Assembly: GCA_003971905.1 (NCBI GenBank)
Contig: RSEE01000081.1
Location: forward strand, 248,001-312,000
Length of the DNA stretch: 64,000 bases
Direction of reading: 5' to 3'
From: Moniliella sp. 'wahieum'
Taxonomy: Eukaryota > Basidiomycota > Moniliellomycetes > Moniliellales > Moniliellaceae
Shown here piece after piece: positions 56,805 to 64,000 of the stretch (within the stretch, counting starts at the first letter, position 1; every line of letters begins with the position of its first letter). The translations under genes were made by a program, and so were the position numbers. The notes beneath the pieces are model-generated. The model searched no databases, was not told the origin of the DNA, and saw nothing but the letters and a program-made list of their open reading frames with translations.

Positions 56805-58608
56805 TTAGCCCCCCCGTGCCGCATCTGCGCTACTCTGCCCCCGAACAGGGCTGGCGGCAATGGGCTGTGGTGCCTTCTTCTCGAGCGCATACCCGTTGGG
56901 GCCAATGACCACCCCCGCCTGGCCTGGATGCCCCGTGTAGCCCGGCACTTGTTCCTCCTCTTGCGGGTGGTGGGTGTAATCCTGCATGTGCTGAGGATCC
57001 TCCTCCTCTTCAGGTTCCGACTCCTCGGCAATGTGATCATGGGCAGGGACTAGATGTTGGGGGTGAACGCCCTCATCCTCGGATTCGGTCTCGTATTCCA
57101 CTTCTTCCTCTTCCTCAGACCCATCTTGACCATAGTACGCCTCTTCCCCATCTTCCTCCTCCTCTTCCTCTTCTTCTTCTTCTTCTTCGTAATCATCATC
57201 TTCATACTCCTCCTCCGACTCGGAGCGGTACCCCACAGCACGGACCGCGGCCGGCACCGGGCCCGAGCGGTCCATTTGCTCCGACGTGGTGAGGTAGACC
57301 TTGGAGAGCTGCTTAATGTCGTTCCACCACTCCATCATCTCGGTATGACTGCGGGCGCGGAAGACATAAGCCTGTTCACCGCGCAGACTAGCCAAGGGGC
57401 TGTCGGATTTGCCGCGGTGATGCGGAACTTGTGGCTACGCGAGGCCATGGTGGACGGCGCTCCGAGTGTGCATACAGGGAGGAAGAGGGAAAGGGAGGGC
57501 TTGGGATGGCGATGCGGATCCGAAGAGGCGTGTTCATGCAAGTAGCCGGCAGGAGTAAGAACATAGAACCCCTCACGGTACGACTTGGTCAGACGACTCT
57601 TCCGTTCCAAAATACCATGGTGGACAGGGATGACCGACGGGTCGTCCTTGCCCGGATAGTCGATCGTTTCGGGGTTGCGCAGTGGAGTGTCCGGGTCTAG
57701 CAGATGGTCTGAACGAGCAGCAAACGCAATCCACTCGGCATTGGGTTGGAGGCTGCGCATCTGTACTCCAAGGGAGAGCCACGTGTCCTGCACCTGAGCC
57801 GACATGCGGCCCGACCACTCGTCAAACGTTTGCCAGGCAGACTGAATGGAACGAACGATTCCTTCTTCAAAGTGTGCTGAGTTTTGCTGCATGATGATGA
57901 TGGACTTTTGCAGAGCATTCTCCTCGTTGACCTGCTTGTGCAACTGACGATAGACGAGGGAGTTCTGGGCCCAAGGGTCCTCACGCGCTGTGACACTCAT
58001 GGGGCGTTCTTGAGGAGGGTAATCGACTTGGCCAGATCAGTGACCATCTTGGTCGACAGTTCACGCTCCTTGGCCACACTGCTGGCGAGTTTGCCCGTGT
58101 CGAGCTGGACGTTGCGAATGTGGGCCTTGATCTCGGTGCGGAGCTTCTCGAGGTGCTGGACAATGGAGCCCTCGACAGTCTTGCCCAGATTGGCGTGGTG
58201 GTCTGCGATGACACGCGTCTTGTCGCGGATGGAATAGTAGACGTCCTGGATTCCATCCTCACCGAGGAACTGGTTCCCCTCGCGGAAAGGGACTTGAATC
58301 ACACCTCCGAGCCTGGTCAGCTCGCGGGCAGTGTTGTACTCAATGTCAGCGATGCCCTCAAAGTAGGCAATGAGCTGTTTGGTAATGTGCTTCCATCCTG
58401 AAAGAAAAAAGTTAGCAGAGAGAGGGGGACAAACAAGGGTTAGGTGTGGTGGGGGTGACGTACCAGTGAAGCGCTCGATGAGCAGGTCGCTTGGCCGCAG
58501 CTCGTTGGGGCCGGTGTTCTTCTTGATGAGCGACGCGTTGCGTGAGGTGGCCGCCGAGCGGCGAGAGACGACGGAATGAGTGATGGACTGTGCGTCGTAC
58601 AGTGACAT
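56805..58608 (-). CDS. Slm1/Slm2-type BAR-PH protein
   Basis: Fungal eisosome/plasma-membrane protein that binds PI(4,5)P2 and links to TORC2. Start at 58606-58608 (MSLYDAQSITHSVVSRRS). The intron 58398-58463 (GTACGT donor, TTTCAG acceptor, 66 bases) joins in phase. The BAR-like helical part runs WKHITKQLIAYFEGIADIEY through AREDPWAQNSLVYRQLHKQV to SAWQTFDEWSGRMSAQV. The PH domain follows: SVIPVHHGILERKSRLTKSY, REGFYVLTPAGYLHEH, SRSHKFRITAA, EQAYVFRARSHTEMMEWWND (about 57630-57310). The C-terminus is a poly-Glu/Asp/Tyr tract (57230-57000) and a Pro/His-rich tail; stop 56805-56807. Frame breaks at 58004 (a CCCC run, one base short) and about 57410. The acidic tail is an addition relative to the core family layout. 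Confidence 0.92.
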
Positions 58609-59988
58609 GGCGAGCGGGAGGGGTGGGGGTGGTGGTGGGGGGGGATGGTGGTGGGTGGGCCGGCGAGCACGCCTGCCGCGAGCGCGTCAGCGTTCAATTG
58701 AAGCTTGAAGCTTCCCTTGAAGCTTGAACGCTTGCCCTGAGGAGCAGCTGAGCGAAGGGAGTAGTGGCCCAAGCCTCCGAGCGACGCTGACCGGTGAGGG
58801 CTTGGCGTGAAGGTGGAAGGGTGACGATGATCGGCTGTGCTGCATGTGCTGCCGCGCCCTGCCCTGGCGCCGCTCTGCGCGCGGATGGCGGGCAGGCGTG
58901 GCGCCAGTGTGCATCTGCGGCGCCTGTGCTAGGCTGGGCCAGTGCGGGGCGCTCCGGCTCCGGCATGCGGGTACACTGGCGCCACGCCTGCCTGTCGGCG
59001 GCCGGCCAGGGTCTGCGACGGGGCGGCTGCGCGCCGCGGCTGCGCACAAATGCAGCTGCATGCATCCCGGCTGGCCTGGCTGGCGTCTGTGCCTGCGGAC
59101 ATCCTGGACATTTCAACCCTGGGCTTTCAATATTCAATCGGCACGGCACACTGCCCCCACACCACGCCTCTCTCAGCACCACGGGCGCAGTAGGCGGCCG
59201 TCCTGCTCCTTCGCCGAGCAGTCGGCTGTCTATAATGCCTGCCATGTCACAGGGACCACAGCTGAGCTGGACGTTTAGTTGAACATTCTACTCAGCGCAG
59301 CCTTCAAGCTGCTCTTGAAGCGTACAAAACAAGACATTCGTGTCCATCAGCGTCACCATTGATGAGATCGAGAGCACACTTCGATCCAGATGGTAATAGG
59401 TGCCAGAGCTCCCGGAGCCTTGTGGGCTGCCTGCGTCCAACCCGGGTATCGATTTCACAGACAACTTTCGCAGCTTTTGTGGGGGAGGGACTTTGCATGG
59501 ACGACCCACTTCATGCTTTCCTTATGGCCTCGATCCCTCTATGCAGGTTCTGCCAGAGATTTGGATTTAGCCCCTCGCACCCCTCCGAATTCTCTTTTCC
59601 CCGCACTTTGTCCACTCGGGGTATGCTGTGCTTCCTCATGCTAGCGTACGTCTAACCCAGTCAGGAGGCCAGCAGTGTGGAGTCTCGTCAACAGGTCCGG
59701 ACCTTCTCTCTCGCGGCAATCTCTTAGTTCCAAATCGGATGTAGAGCGAGTGGAGATGAATGAGCATGACACGCATGCGAGTTTTCAACGTTCAAGATGG
59801 TCCATCTCCACAATGAGACTCTCCAGTTAGGCCTTTCCACTGTGCTCAACCCTTGAAACGAGAGCTGTGTTGACTGGGAAGTATATGCAACACTTCTATC
59901 CCTCTTCTCTCGTCAGCCACACAACACACGCTGCTATCTTGTCATCACATCAAGTTTCGATTCCCACCGAAACCCCAAACGTCAGATC
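58609..59988. other. Intergenic region upstream of SLM1
   Basis: SLM1 promoter side, then the 3' flank of RAD10. It includes TTGAAGC-type 7-bp words at about 58698-58735 and a GC-rich island (58800-59230) open on both strands by composition. No gene is supported. Confidence 0.5.
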
Positions 59989-61481
59989 TTAAACCCCCCG
60001 TTGGCTCATCTGCAAAGCCAGCGCCAATTGCTCTTCTTCCGTCAGGTCGTCCAAGTCCTCTAGATCCAGGTCCACGTCTGCCTCGGGACCAAACTCGGGC
60101 TCCGGTGGGTTCTGTTCCTCAGCTGCAGGCGCAGACGAAGTAGGAGGAGCAGGAGCAGGAGCTGGAGCTGGAGCTGGAGCTGGAGCTGGAGCTGGAGCTG
60201 GAGCAGAAGCAGGAGCAGGAGCTGGAGTTGGAGGGTCTGTGGAACCTTTCCCCTGTGTACCAGAGAGCTGAAGTGCCAACGCCAACTGAGCCGCTTCGTC
60301 CGTCTTCCAGGTCCCGCAATTCGAAGTCCAAATCTTCCTCTGCCTCCTTCGCCTCTGTAGCCTGCTGTGGCACAGGCGGTACAGGCCGAAGAGTGTCGCT
60401 CGTCTCTTCTTCCGACCGTTGCCGTTTGGTTCCCCGTTCTTCTGTGTTGGTCGGGCCAAACGTACGTTTGGGAGCGAGAGGTCTCTTGCCCTCCCGACGC
60501 AAGGCCATGACGGCACGTAGAGCAGGATGATCTGGTACTGTGGGTTTCAGTCCGTTCCTCAACAGGGGGTGGGAGGGGGCATAAGATCCGGATCGCCTGG
60601 AGGAAGGAGGGCTTCTTCTTCAGGAGAAGGGTCCCTCCTTGGCCCAGCCGATGCTTCCCTTTCAGTATTGTGCATAGCTTCCTGAGCCTTGCGTTGGCGC
60701 ATGGTTCGTGTCTCTCCCACGCGGAAGGGTTGGTGTGAAACGCTTCTCGGATGTTACGAACTTTGGCTGGGCCAAAACCAGTGAGGCAGGACAACTGATC
60801 CGCCGAGGTGCGCACAATCGAGTCGAGAGAACCCAAATTGGAAGTGAGCGTAACGACATCTGTCTTGTTCACCCGGTCCACCGCGGTGAGGAGGGATTCC
60901 ATCTGTTGGCCGTACTCGGCCCTGGGGCGACCTCGGATTGCATCAGGAGGTTTCTTCTCAAAAAGCTTGTACATCTCAATGTAATTCGCAGCCTCTTCGT
61001 TGTTCCAAGCCATGACGATGACCAAATCATTGAGCAGTGCCATGCGCGAAAGCTCGCGCACATCCGTCATCGAGTCGTGCACATCATTCATCACCAGCAA
61101 CACTCGCAGCTCAAAGGATCGACCTAGTTTCTGGATCCGTTCCTGAATGTAGTACGGCTTGGCCCGATGGTACATGAGGCTGGATCGTGTCAGATAAAGC
61201 AAATGAATACATCAGAACATGAGAACAAACCTGAGAAAGAGGATCGCTGTCGTCCCCATCTGAAAATCAGGCACAATCTCTGCCATTTCCCAGCCAACTC
61301 CCTTGATTGACGATAAAAGCGGGTTCTTGCGCTGGGACTTATTGACCAGGATGGTGTTGCCTCCACCTAAGCCACGGATGATAGGCCTGGGCCTAGGCCT
61401 AGGCCGCGGCCTGTTACCAGGTGGAGCAGGTTGGTGAGAGGAAGATCCCTCGCCAGAACCAGCAGTAGGAGCGGCACTCAT
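59989..61481 (-). CDS. Rad10/ERCC1 repair subunit with two C-terminal UIMs
   Basis: Non-catalytic partner of the Rad1/XPF nuclease in nucleotide excision and interstrand crosslink repair. Start at 61479-61481 (MSAAPTAGSGEGSSSHQ). The central domain has NTILVNKSQRKNPLLSSIKG, WEMAEIVPDFQMGTTAILFL; the 51-base intron 61180-61230 (GTTTGT donor, TCCAG acceptor) joins in phase to SLMYHRAKPYYIQERIQKLG, then VLLVMNDVHDSMTDVREL and IVMAWNNEEAANYIEMYK. The HhH2 domain carries VNKTDVVTLTSNLGSLDSIV and LTGFGPAKVRNIREAFH. Past the usual ERCC1 end there are about 230 extra residues: a basic/acidic linker (EEDLDFELRDLED), a UIM-like DEAAQLALALQLSG, an Ala-Pro repeat coded by a GGAGCT minisatellite (60158-60203), and a second UIM, TEEEQLALALQMSQRG, at the very end; stop 59989-59991. 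Frame breaks near 60745, 60555 and 60285. The core call is firm; the extension being one gene is inferred from continuous composition and lack of other starts. Confidence 0.88.
60158..60203 (+). repeat. GGAGCT hexamer minisatellite inside RAD10
   Basis: Between seven and eight tandem GGAGCT units, flanked by degenerate GGAGCA units. On the coding strand it encodes an Ala-Pro repeat linking the two UIM-like motifs. Confidence 0.9.
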
Positions 61482-61722
61482 GGCGGTGGTGGTACAGACC
61501 CGACTGCAGCCCCAGCAACCAACCGGACTACGCACAATGGCCACAATGGCCCTGGGCAATTATCGAGGTGACTTGGTTGATTGATGACGTCGGTGCAACC
61601 TGCCAGTGATTTAATTTTTTATTTCTTTTTGATATGCAATTCCTCCATTGCGGCGCCACCAAAATTTTTCTGGGTTCTACGCCCCATCAACTCAAGCGCC
61701 TCCATCGTCGACGACCGCAACC
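61482..61722. promoter_or_regulatory. Bidirectional promoter of RAD10 and NUG1
   Basis: Only 241 bases separate the divergent start codons. The region contains one TGACGTC word (61585-61591), the core of ATF/CREB-type sites, and two GGCCACAATGGCC-like words near 61540-61555. Any regulatory role is inferred. Confidence 0.45.
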
Positions 61723-64000
61723 ATGGGGCAACGTACCGCTGCCAGCCGCCGCAAGCAGCAAGGGAGACAGGACAAGCGCAACGGTGCCCAAAGGAAAGGC
61801 GCGCTTCCTACTTCCGGCCCCAATGGCGGTGGAGGAAAGGAAGGCCTGCCTGCCTTTTTTAAGCATCGCAAGTACGCTGCCGCCGCCGCCGCGCACGAGA
61901 GCGGGACGAGGTCCGGGGAGGCGAGGTAGAGATGGACGAAGCTGGTGAAGGTGGGTCCCTTGCGTCGGAAACGGCTACTGTTGCCCAAGTGCCCCAATCC
62001 GACTTTCAATTTACCCTCCGCCCCGACGCAGAGGGGGAGACGTATGCCTCCCTTTCGGCGGACCGAGCATTGACGGGGGGCAAGGACAGTTCTCTGCGTG
62101 CCTACTCGGGTCAGTTGAAGGAACTGATTGCATCTTCGGATGTTATTGGAGGTGTTGGATGCGCGGGACCCGATGGCCTGTAGGTCCTTGACCACCGAGA
62201 CCCTGGCCTTGGGACAGGGAAAAAGGGTGATTCTCATTCTCAACAAGGTTGATTTGGTGCCGCGAGAAAACGTGGAGCGGTGGCTCAAATTTTTACGCCA
62301 TGACTTTACCACCTTGGCATTCAAGGCCTCGACGCAGCAGCAGCGCTCTCATCTAGCCCAGGGGGCTGGGAAGGTGCCCTCCGCGGGGGCCGGCGCATTG
62401 CACACAGGCAACGAGGCTTTGGGAGCCACCGCGCTGTTGCAGCTAATGAAGAACTATTCGCGTAACTTTTCAGTCAAGACATCCTTGACGGTCGGGATCT
62501 TTGGAGCGCCCAATGTGGGCAAGTCTTCCCTGATCAATTCGCTCAAGCGGGCCCGGGTATGTGGTGTGGCCTCTACCCCGGGTCACACCAAGGTGCTCCA
62601 ATCTGTCGCGCTCGACAAAAAGATCCGGCTGATCGATTGCCCCGGCGTGTCATTTCATGAGCCTCCCTCGGCCGGGAAGGGGATGACTGAGTTTGACACG
62701 ATGGCTGCTGCCCTCCGAAACGTGGTTAAGGTCGAATTACTGGAAGACCCTATCACTCCCGTCCGAGCCATCCTTTCCCGTGTCCCCATTTCCCAATTGG
62801 AAGAAGTGTACGACCTCCCGCCTTCCTCTTCCCTTGGTCAAGAAGGAGACGAAGTGGATGTGACACAACCGATTCCCTCCCCTACCCTACTTATGGCACA
62901 ACGCTTCCTCCTCCGCTCGCCCTGCGCCGAGGACGGCTACAATCTGCTACCGGCGCACCGGATCTCGAGGGTTCAGCCCGCTCGGTTCTGCATGATTGGA
63001 ATGTGGGCAAAATCAAGTACTGCACTGCACCTCCGCTCGTTCATCGTTCCGCCCTCGTTGACCCCAATGCGACCACCAAGGCACCTACGTCTTCGGTTTC
63101 GCAGCAGACCGACGCTGAAGCCGCTCGGGCTGCAATTAACGCCACAAGCGAAATCAAGACCACATTGGATAAGGAGTTTGATCTAGATGCGCTCTTTGCC
63201 GGGCTGGACAATCCGGACGAGGCGCTGCAAGGTGCTCAAGCCGCCGACGAGGGCAACACGGGCCGGGAAGTGTAGCCCAAGGCGGCGCAGCGCTCCAAGC
63301 CCGCGAACGCAGGTTTGCTACCCAACAGGACTTGGATCGTGCCGCCGGAGTTGAGACGATCGAGGAGGATGACGAAGACGAAGCTATTGTGCCTCCTGCC
63401 CCGGTCCCGGCCCCTGCTCTGGTTTCCGAACCCGCCAACACTTCGCTTGGGAAAAGGCGGAGGGACCTAGACGATTCCGATGAGGAGGAAGAGATGGTTC
63501 CTTCATACCTTCAACCCACTGGTTTCGACACGGACTCAGATGATGAGGATTTGGTGCCACGTCGTCTCCGACCCCCGCCCCCGCCGGAGGAAGATGATGT
63601 GATGGTCCCCGTCCCCGCGGGCGGAGGATCTGAAGAACCTGTGGAGGCGACGCAGAACCTCCCTTCCTGGTTGGAGAAACAGCAACGCAAGGCAGCGCAA
63701 GAGCGCAAGCATACCGACCTCGGCAAGCGCTCTCAATTGGCTACCATCTTTTCCGAGCAAGAACTCGAGGGGATCCAGTTGCAGTCCAAGGGCAAGGCGC
63801 GCAAAAGGCCCGCAAACTCGCTCGCCGTGAACGTCGGGCTAACGCGGATGGTCTGGGCGAATTGATCGAGATGGGTATGGGCCTTGCCGAGGAGGAGGAC
63901 CCCGAGGTATACGCCGCAGGCTCAGGACAATCCAAGTTTGCCCCGGGCGCTGGGCCCAAACCTACCTCGCCTGAGGCCATTGATACGGACGATGAGGAGG
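61723..64000 (+). CDS. Nug1/nucleostemin-type nucleolar GTPase, 3' end outside window
   Basis: Circularly permuted GTPase of the YlqF/GNL3 family needed for 60S subunit maturation and export. Start at 61723-61725 (MGQRTAASRRKQQGRQDKR); a basic N-terminus, then G-motifs in permuted order: G5-like LEVLDARDPMA (about 62152), G4 ILNKVDLVP (about 62236), G1 GAPNVGKSSLINSL (about 62507), G2 region STPGHTK, G3 LIDCPGV (about 62632). Later parts include ARSVLHDWNVGKIKYCTAPP (about 62975-63030) and an acidic C-terminus with EEEEMVPSYLQPTGFDTDSD. Frame breaks near 61930, 62150, 62910-62960, 63275 and 63810. The frame is still open at 64000. Confidence 0.88.

Noticed and set aside
58794-59282. GC-rich open frames upstream of SLM1
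   Set aside because: Both strands are open from composition; no domain.

Overview
The window is nuclear DNA of a fungus, most likely a basidiomycete with few introns (an Ustilaginomycotina-like gene style; the exact lineage is a guess). Support comes from a fungal SLM1-type BAR/PH protein, two fungal-type amino-acid permeases, a HAT-plus-RRM Prp24, short introns with GTACGT/GTATGT donors, and two intron-containing tRNA genes. No prokaryotic gene organisation is seen.

Layout. 2.0-3.7 kb: a neutral amino-acid permease. 4.9-8.4 kb: a long disordered protein with one N-terminal membrane segment. 9.15-16.4 kb and 18.2-24.6 kb: two direct copies (A and B) of one ancestral segment. Copy B keeps a RidA gene, a tRNA-Arg and a DUF1399/GRDP-like gene. 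Copy A keeps a Ser/Thr-rich surface-type gene and its own GRDP-like gene, but an LTR-like element has replaced most of RidA and the tRNA. A second LTR, in the opposite orientation, abuts the left edge of copy B. 26.4 kb: tRNA-Gly. 27.6-30.5 kb: an Hcs1/IGHMBP2-type helicase. 30.8-31.9 kb: an unknown gene. 31.9-40.3 kb: a gene-free stretch full of 7-bp periodic arrays. 40.35-43.5 kb: a tyrosine-recombinase-like protein with long disordered flanks. 44.9-45.5 kb: RPL31 with a telobox upstream. 47.7-50.2 kb: AVT1-like vacuolar transporter. 50.8-64 kb: a compact housekeeping block of PRP24, EBP2, SLM1, RAD10/ERCC1 and NUG1, the last running off the window.

Most long conserved genes change reading frame several times while domain order and motifs stay intact. 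Several breaks sit in or next to mononucleotide runs. RPL31 reads cleanly. This looks more like consensus base-count errors (or very recent decay) than old pseudogenes, so the spans below are whole-gene spans with the breaks noted.

The least ordinary signals are: (1) intergenic arrays with a strict 7-bp period, whose units are usually a 6-bp self-complementary word plus one base, and whose word changes from unit to unit while the phase is kept; (2) a Rad10/ERCC1 with two C-terminal ubiquitin-interacting motifs; (3) the LTR-bordered segmental duplication with complementary losses; (4) the recombinase-like gene.
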